From positions 1 to 32,895 of the forward strand of contig JAAYAD010000019.1 of assembly GCA_012719545.1 (NCBI GenBank): DNA of 32,895 nt. The letters run 5' to 3'. Made by a program: the position numbers and the translations under genes. Shown here one piece after another: positions 22,085 through 32,155 of this stretch. The notes under the pieces are model-generated. The model searched no databases and was not told the DNA's origin. It worked only from the letters and a program-made list of their open reading frames with translations. This stretch comes from Clostridiaceae bacterium (lineage in GTDB: Bacteria; Bacillota; Clostridia; DSM-8532). Within the stretch, counting starts at the first letter, position 1. Each line of letters opens with the position of its first letter.

Positions 22085-23112
22085 AAAAATTAACCAGGAA
22101 TCAGATATTCTGGCCATTGGTGGCTTTGATTGTTCTATTAATTTACAATGCGTTTTTCGCAAAAAACTTTTTCAAAATAAGTGTGGTTGACGGCCACCTG
22201 TACGGCAACCTGATAGATATTCTCAAAAACTTTGCACCGCTGGCACTTTTATCAATTGGCATGACACTAGTTATAGCTACGGGCGGGGTAGATATTTCAG
22301 TTGGTTCAGTTGTAGCAATCTCAGGAGCAATTGCATGCAGCATTATAGACGGACGTCTTGGCATTTTTAATCATAGCCTGGTTTCTGCTTTGGTTTCGGC
22401 ACTATTGTCTGGTCTTGCCTGCGGATTATGGAATGGTTTTCTGGTTGCAAAGGTTAAAATCCAGCCAATGGTGGCAACATTGATACTTTTGACGGCAGGT
22501 CGAGGTATTGCTCAGCTTATAACAAAGGGAAAGATTGTTACCATTAACTCAGCTCCAATGATGAAGGAATATTATTTTATTGGTGCAGGGTATTTACTTG
22601 GCCTGCCTTTTGCTCTTTACATAGTCATAGCTTTTCTTTTTCTGGTACTGCTCCTTGTTAAAAGAACAGCCTTTGGCTTGTTCTTACAGTCCCTTGGCAT
22701 CAACTCAAAATCAAGCATGCTGTCCGGAATAAATGTAGACAGAATCAAACTTGTTGTCTACACAATTTCAGGATTTTTGGCAAGCATTGCAGGAATACTT
22801 ATAAGCTCCAACATAAAAGGCGCTGACTGCAACAATGCAGGCTTGTTTATTGAACTGGACGCAATTCTTTCGGTGGCAATAGGAGGCAATTCCTTAAACG
22901 GAGGAAAATTTATGGTTCAGGCAAGTATTGTTGGAGCATTGTTTGTCCAGTGCCTTACTACAACGGTTTATGCCCTGGGTGTACCCCCTGAAGCCATCTC
23001 GTTGCTTAAAGCAATTGTAATTATTGTATTGTGCCTCTTTCAGTCCGACAGTTTCAGGCAAAGAGTATTCAAGGGGTTTAAAAGAAGCGTTAAAGGAGCT
23101 GATGCAGCATGA
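22081..23112 (+). CDS. ytfT: sugar ABC transporter permease (YtfT-like)
   Basis: A 343-residue inner-membrane permease of the ribose/galactofuranose branch with eight to ten spans. Family lines include LLSIGMTLVIATGGVDISVGSV, KVKIQPMVATLILLTAGRGIAQL and the cytoplasmic coupling segment GINSKSSMLSGINVDRIK, then AILSVAIGGNSLNGG. It starts inside the ATPase stop (ATGA overlap) and ends in another ATGA overlap with the second permease, so the three are translated together. It is probably one of a heterodimeric pair, as with YtfT and YjfF. Confidence 0.92.
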   Translation: MKKLTRNQIFWPLVALIVLLIYNAFFAKNFFKISVVDGHLYGNLIDILKNFAPLALLSIGMTLVIATGGVDISVGSVVAISGAIACSIIDGRLGIFNHSLVSALVSALLSGLACGLWNGFLVAKVKIQPMVATLILLTAGRGIAQLITKGKIVTINSAPMMKEYYFIGAGYLLGLPFALYIVIAFLFLVLLLVKRTAFGLFLQSLGINSKSSMLSGINVDRIKLVVYTISGFLASIAGILISSNIKGADCNNAGLFIELDAILSVAIGGNSLNGGKFMVQASIVGALFVQCLTTTVYALGVPPEAISLLKAIVIIVLCLFQSDSFRQRVFKGFKRSVKGADAA

Positions 23113-24098
23113 AAAAAGGGATTTTGAGCAAAAACTTTCAACTGTTTGTAACAATAGTGCTGTTTCTGGTACTATTTTTGGCAGGTTCTTTAAGGTACAG
23201 GGGCTTTTTCTCGGCGCAGGTATTTCTTAACCTTTTTATAGACAATGCTTATCTTATAATTATTGCTGTTGGATTAACATTTGTTCTAATCAGCGGAGGC
23301 ATTGACATTTCCGTCGCGTCGGTTGTGGCCTTTGTTGGAATGCTGTCGGCCTATCTTCTACAGAATGGCTGGAATCCATATGTTGTTATGCTGCTGATGC
23401 TTTTAATTGGCTCAACGGGAGGATTTTTGATGGGCTATATAATTCATTATTTTAAAATACAGCCCTTCATTGCAACCCTTGCCGGACAGTTCCTTTACAG
23501 GGGCGCATGCTTTATAATCAGCACCACCTCCATTATAATTGACAACCCGGTATACACCACCATTGCCAATTATCAGATTAAGCTGGCACCTAAAGCGTAC
23601 ATATCTATATCAGTAGTGATAGCTCTATTAGTTGTAATAGCAGGTACCATAATGGCCAGATTCTCAAAATTCGGACGCGCTGTATACGCAGTTGGCGGAA
23701 ACGAGCAATCAGCCAATTTAATGGGATTGCCTGTCGGAAGAATAAAGGTGCTGGTTTATGTGCTGAGCGGTTTTTGTGCGGCACTTGGAGGCATAGTTTT
23801 CAGTTTTTACACCCTCTCGGGGTATGGATTACAGAACATAGGCCTTGAAATGGATGCCATTGCGTCATCAGTAATTGGCGGAACTCTTCTTACAGGAGGT
23901 GTTGGCTCAGTTGTAGGCTCCATGTTCGGAGTGCTGATTCAGGGAATAATCCAGACAATAATAATATTCCAGGGCAATTTAAGCTCGTGGTGGACCAAGG
24001 TTGCGGTAGCATCTTTATTATGTCTGTTTATAGTTCTTCAGAGGATCATTTCAGCAAACAGAGATAAATTTAAAAGAAAGATGCTGAATAATGCATGA
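23109..24098 (+). CDS. yjfF: sugar ABC transporter permease (YjfF-like)
   Basis: A 329-residue membrane subunit paralogous to the preceding permease: AVGLTFVLISGGIDISVASVVAF, YFKIQPFIATLAGQFLYRGACF, AVGGNEQSANLMGLPVGRIK and ASSVIGGTLLTGGVGSVVGSMFGVL. The GLPVGRIKVLVYVLSGF line places it with YjfF and RbsC proteins. It shares an ATGA overlap with its partner and is the last gene before a strong terminator. Together with the receptor and ATPase it completes a carbohydrate uptake-2-type importer. Confidence 0.92.
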   Translation: MKKGILSKNFQLFVTIVLFLVLFLAGSLRYRGFFSAQVFLNLFIDNAYLIIIAVGLTFVLISGGIDISVASVVAFVGMLSAYLLQNGWNPYVVMLLMLLIGSTGGFLMGYIIHYFKIQPFIATLAGQFLYRGACFIISTTSIIIDNPVYTTIANYQIKLAPKAYISISVVIALLVVIAGTIMARFSKFGRAVYAVGGNEQSANLMGLPVGRIKVLVYVLSGFCAALGGIVFSFYTLSGYGLQNIGLEMDAIASSVIGGTLLTGGVGSVVGSMFGVLIQGIIQTIIIFQGNLSSWWTKVAVASLLCLFIVLQRIISANRDKFKRKMLNNA

Positions 24099-24146
24099 TT
24101 TGATTGATGTTGAGTTTATACTTATTAATTTATATCATATTTTGAT

Positions 24147-24196
24147 AGAGCAGCCATTATGGTAATATATAGTTAAAATGATGGCTGCTCTTTTTT
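24147..24196 (+). terminator. terminator of the furanose transporter operon
   Basis: A perfect 11-bp stem AGAGCAGCCAT (24147-24157) / ATGGCTGCTCT (24181-24191) with a 23-base loop is followed by TTTTTT. Confidence 0.92.
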
Positions 24197-24205
24197 ATTG
24201 CGAGA

Positions 24206-24234
24206 TTGAAAAAATAGTTGTTATATTGTAGAAT
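24206..24234 (+). promoter_or_regulatory. promoter of tgt
   Basis: TTGAAA (24206-24211), a 17-base spacer and TAGAAT (24229-24234) give a good housekeeping promoter about 90 bases before the gene. Confidence 0.6.
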
Positions 24235-24329
24235 TTCCACTGTGAGTTAAAAACCATAGAATAACATATACATGGATGGCAAATATACCTAATGCCAGTT
24301 TATTTTTATTTGGAAGATAAGAGAGGTAA

Positions 24330-25454
<1,125 letters not shown>

Positions 25455-25503
25455 TTCAAAAGATTAAAATTATGAACAAGTGGTAACAAAATTGGTTATT
25501 TAA

Positions 25504-25532
25504 TTGCGAAGGACAAGCAAATACTGTATAAT
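25504..25532 (+). promoter_or_regulatory. promoter of yajC
   Basis: TTGCGA (25504-25509), a 17-base spacer and a perfect TATAAT (25527-25532) lie about 55 bases before the start codon. Confidence 0.75.
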
Positions 25533-25587
25533 GTCGGTGTGTTTTCTTTGCATAAATTTGCCTAAAAATATTTAATGGAGGTATTCT

Positions 25588-25938
25588 ATGAACTTTTTAA
25601 ATTATATTTTGCCTGTATTGGCTGGTACAGCTGATCCCAATGCAACGGGAGCAGAACTTCAGGGCGCATATTCATGGATTCAGATGCTGGTTATTTTGCT
25701 TCCTCTTGCATTAATGTATGTAATCCTTATAGTTCCGCAGCGCAGAAAAGAGAAGAAACAGAGAGAAAAGATTGATAGCGCAATCGTAGGAGATCAGATT
25801 GTTACCATAGGCGGAATGGTTGGCAAGATTGTAAATATCAAGGATGACGAGGTTACCTTTGAAACAAGCATTGAACGCAGCAAAGTTACCATTAAAAAAT
25901 GGGCAATTAAAGATGTTATAAAACCAATTGAGTCATAA
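25588..25938 (+). CDS. yajC: preprotein translocase accessory subunit YajC
   Basis: A 116-residue membrane protein of the SecDF-YajC group, which assists protein export through SecYEG. One hydrophobic span (about 31-49) is followed by the family signature PQRRKEKKQREKID (about 50-63), then a cytoplasmic beta-rich domain with GDQIVTIGGMVGKI. The N-terminal 25 residues are polar. ATG 25588 follows GGAGG at about 25577-25581. secD and secF are not in this window. Confidence 0.95.
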   Translation: MNFLNYILPVLAGTADPNATGAELQGAYSWIQMLVILLPLALMYVILIVPQRRKEKKQREKIDSAIVGDQIVTIGGMVGKIVNIKDDEVTFETSIERSKVTIKKWAIKDVIKPIES

Positions 25939-25950
25939 AAACAAGTTCTG

Positions 25951-25975
25951 ATCCCCGGCCTAACCGGGGATTTTC
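25951..25975 (+). terminator. hairpin between yajC and rimM
   Basis: ATCCCCGG (25951-25958) and CCGGGGAT (25964-25971) form a perfect GC-rich 8-bp stem around CCTAA, followed by TTTT. The T run is short, so some read-through to rimM is expected; no promoter is obvious between the two genes. Confidence 0.75.
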
Positions 25976-25991
25976 TGCGAGGTAATGGTTG

Positions 25992-26507
25992 ATGAATGAT
26001 TATTTGGCAGTTGGTAAAGTAGTAAATACCCATGGTATCAAGGGTGAACTTAAGGTCATGCCTTTGACCTCCGATTTGTCACGCTTTGACTATCTTAAGT
26101 TTGTGAATGTAAATCTGGATGGGGAACTAAAGGAATTCAGGGTTACCGGGGCACGGTTACATAAAAATGCTGTGCTTATAAAGCTCAAGGGCATTGATAC
26201 CATGAATGATGCAGAAAAATTCAAGGGTCATGATCTCTGGGTTGAACGAAAGCATGCCAGAATCCTTGACGAAGATGAGTATTTCATTTGTGATATTATA
26301 GGCCTTAATGTTTATGAGGATAATGTATTTATTGGCACAGTTTCCGATGTCCTTGAAACCGGAAGCAATGATGTGTATGTAATAAAGAGTGATTCGGGCA
26401 AAAAGGATTTGCTGCTTCCTGCTTTAAAGTCGGTAGTCCTGTCCATTGATATTGAAGGAAAGCGTATGGACGTTAAGGTTCCGGAGGGGCTAAGGGATGA
26501 TCTTTGA
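25992..26507 (+). CDS. rimM: ribosome maturation factor RimM
   Basis: A 171-residue factor that binds ribosomal protein S19 and helps mature the 30S head. The N-terminal RimM domain begins LAVGKVVNTHGIKGELKVMP, and the C-terminal PRC barrel has YFICDIIGLNVY and LLLPALKSVVLSID. The start is ATG 25992, nine bases after GAGGT; the TTG just before it is less likely. The stop overlaps trmD by 11 bases, the usual coupling. The usual neighbours rpsP and the KH-domain gene are absent; yajC lies upstream instead. Confidence 0.96.
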   Translation: MNDYLAVGKVVNTHGIKGELKVMPLTSDLSRFDYLKFVNVNLDGELKEFRVTGARLHKNAVLIKLKGIDTMNDAEKFKGHDLWVERKHARILDEDEYFICDIIGLNVYEDNVFIGTVSDVLETGSNDVYVIKSDSGKKDLLLPALKSVVLSIDIEGKRMDVKVPEGLRDDL

Positions 26508-27309
26508 TGTACTGACCCTGTTTCCCGAAAGCATTGATGCCTTTTTTAATGAAAGCATCATAGGAAGGGCAAGGGAAAAGGGCCTTATAACCATTAATAC
26601 CTATAATATCCGGGACTTTTCCACTGACAAACACAGAAAAGTGGACGACTATCCCTATGGCGGAGGCTCAGGCATGGTTATGATGCCTCAGCCTATTTAT
26701 GATGCCTGGGAGCATGTTGTAAAAAAGTATGACAAAAAGCCTAAAACTATTTACATGAGCCCTCAGGGCAGCATATTGACACAGCAGACTGCAAAAAGAC
26801 TTAAGGATGAAGGACATATAATCATTCTCTGCGGCCACTATGAGGGCGTGGATGAGCGTGTGCTTGAAGAAATAGTGGATGAGGAAATCTCCATAGGGGA
26901 TTATGTGCTGACCGGAGGGGAGCTTCCCGCCATGGTGCTAATTGACTGCGTAAGCCGCCTGGTGGATGGGGTGTTAAGCTCTGAAGAAGCCTATTCCAAC
27001 GAGTCCCACTATAATGGTTTGCTGGAATATCCGCAGTATACTAGACCGCCTGAATTCAGGACGAGAAGAGTTCCTGACATATTGTTGTCAGGACATCATG
27101 CCAATATTGAAAAATGGCGATTCCGCATGATGTTGGAGAGGACAAAACTCAAGCGTCCTGATATGTATGAAAAATATGAGAAAGAAAACAAGGAAAAGGT
27201 TCTGGAAGCCTATGGACTTCTGCCAAAGCGCAGGAGAAGAAAAAAGTCGGGTGAAAAACTAAATGAAGAAGGAACCACTGGCATACCGGATGTCTCCCAG
27301 GAGTCTTGA
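26497..27309 (+). CDS. trmD: tRNA (guanine-37-N1)-methyltransferase
   Basis: Methylates G37 beside the anticodon, preventing frameshifting. It has the SPOUT trefoil knot: YPYGGGSGMVMMPQP, the SAM loop LCGHYEGVDERV, and SIGDYVLTGGELPAM. The C-terminal helical domain includes SHYNGLLEYPQYTRP. The 270-residue length exceeds the common 240-250: a very basic stretch (PKRRRRKK near 247-254) and an acidic/polar tail close the protein. That tail is encoded where rarA begins, a 47-base overlap. ATG 26497 has GGAGGGG seven bases upstream and overlaps rimM. rplS does not follow. Confidence 0.97.
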   Translation: MIFDVLTLFPESIDAFFNESIIGRAREKGLITINTYNIRDFSTDKHRKVDDYPYGGGSGMVMMPQPIYDAWEHVVKKYDKKPKTIYMSPQGSILTQQTAKRLKDEGHIIILCGHYEGVDERVLEEIVDEEISIGDYVLTGGELPAMVLIDCVSRLVDGVLSSEEAYSNESHYNGLLEYPQYTRPPEFRTRRVPDILLSGHHANIEKWRFRMMLERTKLKRPDMYEKYEKENKEKVLEAYGLLPKRRRRKKSGEKLNEEGTTGIPDVSQES

Positions 27310-28570
27310 TGAATTTATAGGTCAGGAACATATTATTGGTCCCGGTAAATTACTTAACAGAATGATAAAGGCGGATCAGATATCTTCCATAATTTTATTT
27401 GGGCCGCCCGGAACGGGGAAGACATCTATTGCTCGAATAATTGCAAATACTACAAAGGCAGCTTTTTTTAAACTCAATGCCGTTACCGCTGGTGTGAAAG
27501 ACATAAAGCAGGTAATTGAGGACGCCCAGAATACTTTTTTGAATCCGGGCGGAAAAGCTGTTCTTTTTATTGATGAAATTCATCGTTTCAATAAGGCTCA
27601 GCAGGATGCCCTGCTTCCTCATGTGGAGGACGGCACGGTTGTGTTAATCGGAGCCACAACCGAAAATCCATTTTTTGAAGTAAACAAAGCTCTTATATCC
27701 CGTTCTACAGTCTTTATGCTGAAGCCTCTTGAGAACAAGGACATTATTAAGATTTTAAAGAGAGCAATTACCGACAAGGAAAGAGGTTTTGGAACTCTAA
27801 AAATCGATATCAGCGATGAAGCACTGGAGCTTCTAGCCAATATGTCGGGCGGTGATGCAAGAATAGCATTGAACGCACTTGAATTGGCCGTTCTTACAAC
27901 AGATATGGATGAAAACGGCGTATATGTCATTACTCCTGATATTATCGTGGACTGCATTCAGAAAAAGCCCGTCCGTTTTGATAAATCATCGGAACAGCAT
28001 TATGACAATATCAGCGCTTTTATAAAATCCATGAGGGGAAGCGATCCTGACGCAACCCTGTTTTATCTTGCAAGAGCTCTTTATGCGGGCGAAGACCCTG
28101 AATTTCTTGCAAGACGAATAATGATCTGCGCTTCCGAAGACGTGGGAATGGCTAATCCCACAGCCCTTATGGTAGCTGTGGCTGCGGCCCAGGCCATTCA
28201 TATGATTGGTATGCCTGAAGCCAGAATATTATTGGCTCATGCTGCCGTTACTGTTGCCACAAGCCCCAAGTCCAATTCGGCTTATGTAGCGCTTGACAAG
28301 GCACTTTTAGATGTGGAAACAAAGAATACCGGTGAGGTGCCCATGCACCTTAGAAATGCCGTAACCAAAGGTATGGCAGACCTTGGATATGGCAAGGGCT
28401 ATAAATATCCTCATGATTACCCGGGAAACTTTATTATGGATGTAGAATACATGCCCGAAGAAATGAAAGGTACTTATTATTATCATCCCACAGCTAATGG
28501 CTACGAAGCAAAAATTAAGGACTGGCTTGATAAATGGAGAAATGAGAAAGAGAAAAGAAGGGGCGGTTAA
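27263..28570 (+). CDS. rarA: replication-associated recombination ATPase RarA (MgsA)
   Basis: A 435-residue AAA+ ATPase related to clamp loaders that acts at stalled replication forks. It has Walker A GPPGTGKT (47-54), Walker B LFIDEIHR (101-108), sensor line GATTENP and an arginine-finger region ALISRS. The C-terminal tetramerisation domain contains MAVAAAQAIHMIG-type helices and PHDYPGNF near the end. The start ATG 27263 lies inside trmD; the protein begins straight at PLAYRMSPRSLDEFIGQ with only four extra residues. The upstream GTGAAA is a poor ribosome binding site, so translation probably depends on trmD. Confidence 0.96.
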   Translation: MKKEPLAYRMSPRSLDEFIGQEHIIGPGKLLNRMIKADQISSIILFGPPGTGKTSIARIIANTTKAAFFKLNAVTAGVKDIKQVIEDAQNTFLNPGGKAVLFIDEIHRFNKAQQDALLPHVEDGTVVLIGATTENPFFEVNKALISRSTVFMLKPLENKDIIKILKRAITDKERGFGTLKIDISDEALELLANMSGGDARIALNALELAVLTTDMDENGVYVITPDIIVDCIQKKPVRFDKSSEQHYDNISAFIKSMRGSDPDATLFYLARALYAGEDPEFLARRIMICASEDVGMANPTALMVAVAAAQAIHMIGMPEARILLAHAAVTVATSPKSNSAYVALDKALLDVETKNTGEVPMHLRNAVTKGMADLGYGKGYKYPHDYPGNFIMDVEYMPEEMKGTYYYHPTANGYEAKIKDWLDKWRNEKEKRRGG

Positions 28571-28571
28571 T

Positions 28572-28609
28572 AAAAAATCAGGGTCAATATGTATTGACCC
28601 TGATTTTTT
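28572..28609. terminator. bidirectional terminator between rarA and gltX
   Basis: A 17-bp perfect stem (28572-28588 with 28593-28609) with an ATGT loop has A6 on one side and T6 on the other, so it works for both convergent transcripts. Confidence 0.95.
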
Positions 28610-28640
28610 ATATCAATTTTGATTTCAAAATTAGTTCAAA

Positions 28641-30113
28641 TCAGCAATTGCCTGCAAGTGCCTTTTCCAGTCTCTCAATACCAATATGAACTCTTCTTAA
28701 GGTTTCTTCTTTACCAAGAAGATCGGCTATTTCAACAGCGCCTCCGGGTGTTACCTCCCAGCCGGTAATGGCAGTGCGTATTGGCCACAAAAGCTGACCG
28801 TTCTTGATGCCCATTTGATTTACAAGTTCCAGAAGCTTATTGTGAATGGTTTCTTCGTTCCAGTCTTCAATGGATTCCAGAACGGGAACAGCCGCCTTAA
28901 GGCTTTCCAGAGAGTTTTCAAGGGTAGTCTTCATCTTTTTATGAACGTAAATGTTAAGGTCGTAATCGGTGAGCTCATTTAAAAAGCCTACCTTTGATGG
29001 GATTTCTGTCAGAACTTCGGTTCTTGCCTGCAGGAGCTTGCTGACCTTTTTCAAATCAATGTTTTTATTGGTTATAGCCTTTTCAAGGTAGGGACGGGCA
29101 TGCTCATAAAACTCGTCGGGAGTCATTGCCCTGATATACTGGGCGTTGAACCATCTCAGTTTATCCATATCAAAGGCCGACGGGGATTTGCTGATATGCT
29201 TGATATTAAATTCCTTTACAAGTTCCTCAAGAGAGAATATCTCCTGATTGCTTTCGGGTGACCAGCCTAAGAGGGCAATATAATTTATAATTGCCTTTAC
29301 CAGGTAGCCCATTTCAATTAAGTCATGGAATCCTGCATCACCCTTGCGCTTGGATATCTTGGAGCCGTCTGGCTTAACTATCAAGGGCAGGTGAACATAA
29401 ACAGGAATCTCCCATCCAAAGGCATCATATAGAAGATTGTATTTCGGAGTGGAGGACAGGTATTCGCTTCCGCGCACAACATGTGTAATACCCATGAGAT
29501 GGTCGTCTATTACATTGGCAAAATTGTATGTGGGAAGACCGTCGCTCTTAATGAGTATCTGATCTTCAAGCATGTTGTTCTCTATTGTAATGGTGCCATA
29601 GACAGCATCCTCAAAAGAGGTAGAGCCTTCTCTGGGCATTTTTTGGCGAATGACATACGGCTGACCGCTTTTTAGCTTTTCCTCAATTTCTTCCTTGGAT
29701 AGCCCAAGGCAGTGCCTGTCATACATGTAGGTCTGGCCCTTTTCTTCAGCTTCCTTCCTTAAAGCGTCAAGTCTTTCCTTGGAGCAGAAGCAATAGTAAG
29801 CATGACCTTTTTCAATTAATTCTTTAGCATAGGGCAAATAAGTGTCCTTTCTTTCGCTCTGAACATATGGAGCGTAGGGACCTCCGATATCCGGTCCTTC
29901 GTCGTGCTGCAGCCCGCAAAGCTTTAATGTTTTATAAATTATGTCAACTGCACCCTCGACAAGACGTTCCTGGTCAGTATCTTCTATACGAAGGATGAAT
30001 TTGCCGTTTTGAGATTTTGCAATAAGATACTCATAAAGTGCAGTTCTTAAATTACCTATATGCATGTACCCTGTAGGGCTTGGAGCATAGCGTGTTCTAA
30101 CCTCGCGTTGCAT
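28641..30113 (-). CDS. gltX: glutamyl-tRNA synthetase
   Basis: A class I aminoacyl-tRNA synthetase of 490 residues that charges tRNA-Glu. It has the HIGH-type signature [11 protein letters not shown] (11-21), the KMSKS-type loop KISKR (252-256), and catalytic-domain lines RIEDTDQER and [15 protein letters not shown] pair and DRHC suggest part of a zinc site. The start is ATG 30113, with GGAAGGAAAG about eight bases upstream; a longer TTG reading to 30155 has no ribosome binding site. Whether it also misacylates tRNA-Gln, as in many bacteria lacking GlnRS, cannot be told here. It is convergent with rarA. No T-box leader is visible upstream. Confidence 0.97.
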   Translation of the reverse strand: MQREVRTRYAPSPTGYMHIGNLRTALYEYLIAKSQNGKFILRIEDTDQERLVEGAVDIIYKTLKLCGLQHDEGPDIGGPYAPYVQSERKDTYLPYAKELIEKGHAYYCFCSKERLDALRKEAEEKGQTYMYDRHCLGLSKEEIEEKLKSGQPYVIRQKMPREGSTSFEDAVYGTITIENNMLEDQILIKSDGLPTYNFANVIDDHLMGITHVVRGSEYLSSTPKYNLLYDAFGWEIPVYVHLPLIVKPDGSKISKRKGDAGFHDLIEMGYLVKAIINYIALLGWSPESNQEIFSLEELVKEFNIKHISKSPSAFDMDKLRWFNAQYIRAMTPDEFYEHARPYLEKAITNKNIDLKKVSKLLQARTEVLTEIPSKVGFLNELTDYDLNIYVHKKMKTTLENSLESLKAAVPVLESIEDWNEETIHNKLLELVNQMGIKNGQLLWPIRTAITGWEVTPGGAVEIADLLGKEETLRRVHIGIERLEKALAGNC

Positions 30114-30459
30114 CTTATAATCTTTCCTTCCATGTTTTATATTTTTAATTTCCAAAAATTTAATTTTATTGACATAGCCTATTATACATTATTATTTTAA
30201 GAGTTGACATAATTTTTTATTTATATCCCCTTCATATTATATTTTCATATTTGCCATTTCAAATTTGCCATATCTATTTTTCAAATGACTCATAAAATGT
30301 TAATATAGATTCATGCCTAATAACTTAAAAATACCCGGAATTAAAGGAAAGTTGAGAAGGTAGTAATAAAAACTCGGATATTGTATAATTTCTGTGGTAC
30401 TGAGTAAACCGATGTGCTTGTATATTCGTCAAATAAAATGAAGGTGGGAGGCAAACAAA
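30114..30459. other. 346-base divergent region between gltX and the sigma gene
   Basis: Very AT-rich DNA without a credible ORF. TTGACATA occurs twice on the plus strand (30169-30176 and 30204-30211), 35 bases apart. A TATAAT on the minus strand (30186-30181) may be the gltX -10 box, without a good -35. The plus strand holds the ECF-like promoter near 30404-30432 and an isolated TATAAT at 30384-30389. Confidence 0.5.
30404..30432 (+). promoter_or_regulatory. candidate ECF-type promoter of the sigma gene
   Basis: GTAAACC (30404-30410) and CGTCAA (30427-30432) are 16 bases apart, resembling the AAC...CGT pattern of SigW-like promoters. It would mean autoregulation by the sigma factor encoded next. 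The match is moderate. Confidence 0.45.
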
Positions 30460-30978
30460 TTGACTCCTAAAGATATTACACAAGAGATTACAAGATTAGT
30501 GCAGCAATACGGCGATGATGTTTATAAACTTGCTTATGTCATTTTAAAGTCAAAGGATCTGGCAGATGACGTTTATCAGGAAACATTCCTGAGGGTTTGC
30601 CGTTCTTATTCAAGTTACCGTGGCGAAAGCAGTGAAAAAACATGGATAACAAGTATTGCAGTGAATATCTGCCGTGACTTTATGCGGAGTGCATGGAAGA
30701 AGCGAGTTATTGTTACCGATGACTTTAATACATATTCCAATGAACGAAATGACACGGAAGATATAATTGAAAAGCGAAATGAAAGAAAAGACGTGATTGA
30801 TGCGGTAATGAAACTTCCGGATAAGTACAGGGAGGTTGTTCACCTTTATTATTATCTGGAAATGGATGTTAAGGATATCGCAAAAGTTATGAAGATACCT
30901 TCGGGTACAGTAAAAAGCAGGCTTTTTAAAGCGCGGAATCTGCTGCATGATATGCTGGGAGGTGAGGCACATGGCTAA
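30460..30978 (+). CDS. ECF-type RNA polymerase sigma factor
   Basis: A 172-residue extracytoplasmic-function sigma factor that directs RNA polymerase to a stress or envelope regulon. Region 2 (about 10-80) includes VYKLAYVILKSKDLADDVYQ and ETFLRV; region 4 (about 115-165) has LPDKYREVVHLYYYLEMDV and IPSGTVKSRLFKARNLL. The start is TTG 30460, with GGGAGG at 30446-30451, eight bases away; no ATG is available near. It overlaps the next gene, a probable anti-sigma factor, by 8 bases. The subgroup and regulon cannot be assigned from sequence alone. Confidence 0.94.
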   Translation: MTPKDITQEITRLVQQYGDDVYKLAYVILKSKDLADDVYQETFLRVCRSYSSYRGESSEKTWITSIAVNICRDFMRSAWKKRVIVTDDFNTYSNERNDTEDIIEKRNERKDVIDAVMKLPDKYREVVHLYYYLEMDVKDIAKVMKIPSGTVKSRLFKARNLLHDMLGGEAHG

Positions 30979-32155
30979 AATATTTGATAAAAATCAAATA
31001 TCTTCAAATATGAATGATGACATTATAAAGGAAGCACTGAAAACCGGGCTTTCCAGCATACGCCCTTCTGATGAGCTTGTAGAAAAAACACTTGCTCAAT
31101 GCCGGAATGAAATATTGAATCAAAATAATAAGAAGATAAGATTTACTCCGCTGATATATAGGCTTGGTGCGTCCATTGCTGCATGCGCGGCAGTACTGGT
31201 ACTTGCCCTGAATTTAGGGATGCCTCTAATGGACAGCAGCAGTAAACAAAGTACTGCAAGTGCAGCAGAATCAAGTTCCAGAGCAATTGAGGAAGAGGTT
31301 CAGAACGAGGTAAATATAAGCAGCGCTTTGCCTGAAGAAAGTCAGGATTACTCTATTGCTGGTGCAGGCGAAATGCCTGCTGAGACACCTGCTCCAGCTC
31401 CTAGTGAAAAAAATGATTCTCTTAATGATAGAGGTAGAACTTTTGCATTTGGAGAAAGTCTTGATGGAAAATTAGCTTTGACATTTACTGAAGGTATGAA
31501 TACCTTGTATTCTTCCGCTTACCGCAGCAATAAAATTGAAATTGCTGACAGAGAAGCATACATTGAGGCATTCAAATATATAGTAGAGCAATATAATGAG
31601 CGCAACGGTACAAGCTTTAACCTTGTTAGTGAAGATATTATACCTATCCACAGCCTTCCTGATTCGGGAGTAGATGCAAAAATGCTTATAGATGCCAAAA
31701 GCTATCGTGACATCATAAGCGGTGAAGGGTACTGGGCTTTGCCTTTAGTAACTTCTGAAGGCAAATATGAAGGATTTTTAAGCACTGTTGCCATAGAAGA
31801 CGAACCAAAGGTAGTAGTGCCCAGTAATGCTACAATTGTTGAATTTGAGGGCAGTAAATTCCTTGTTTCAGCAAAAGATGCTTCTTCCTCAGATAATGAT
31901 GTCTCACTCTTTGAAAGCATGTTTGAAGGAGAGGAAATAGTTGCATTGGTGGAAGAAACGGGCTATGGAAGCGTTTCTTCTGAGCCTGTCTTTGCAGATA
32001 TCAACAGAGGAACTGACTATTTGGCCTTCATTGAGGCAGACGGCAAGGAACTGGCTGTTCCGTTTATTTCATCCGGAGCCTTTCCAACAGTTGAGAGCAA
32101 AAAGATATATACTCTTTCAGAGCTGTTTGAAATTATAAGAGGTTATCTGAAGTAA
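30971..32155 (+). CDS. probable membrane anti-sigma factor
   Basis: A 394-residue single-span membrane protein. The first 50 residues are cytoplasmic and charged and lack the His-x3-Cys-x2-Cys zinc motif of common anti-sigma domains. A membrane span lies at about 54-72 (LGASIAACAAVLVLALNLG). A Ser/Ala/Glu/Pro-rich linker (about 77-145) and an external domain of about 245 residues follow, which I do not recognise. Its role is inferred from translational overlap with the sigma gene (8 bases) and from topology. ATG 30971 has GGAGGTGAGG upstream; an earlier in-frame ATG at 30947 lies within the sigma gene. Confidence 0.7.
   Translation: MAKIFDKNQISSNMNDDIIKEALKTGLSSIRPSDELVEKTLAQCRNEILNQNNKKIRFTPLIYRLGASIAACAAVLVLALNLGMPLMDSSSKQSTASAAESSSRAIEEEVQNEVNISSALPEESQDYSIAGAGEMPAETPAPAPSEKNDSLNDRGRTFAFGESLDGKLALTFTEGMNTLYSSAYRSNKIEIADREAYIEAFKYIVEQYNERNGTSFNLVSEDIIPIHSLPDSGVDAKMLIDAKSYRDIISGEGYWALPLVTSEGKYEGFLSTVAIEDEPKVVVPSNATIVEFEGSKFLVSAKDASSSDNDVSLFESMFEGEEIVALVEETGYGSVSSEPVFADINRGTDYLAFIEADGKELAVPFISSGAFPTVESKKIYTLSELFEIIRGYLK

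Noticed and set aside
30114..30459. T-box or other leader riboswitch upstream of gltX
   Set aside because: No T-box bulge sequence, specifier loop or antiterminator is present; the leader from ATG 30113 to the likely promoter is only about 60 bases.
30610..30972. Minus-strand 120-codon ORF
   Set aside because: It is antisense to the ECF sigma factor gene, whose regions 2 and 4 are intact.
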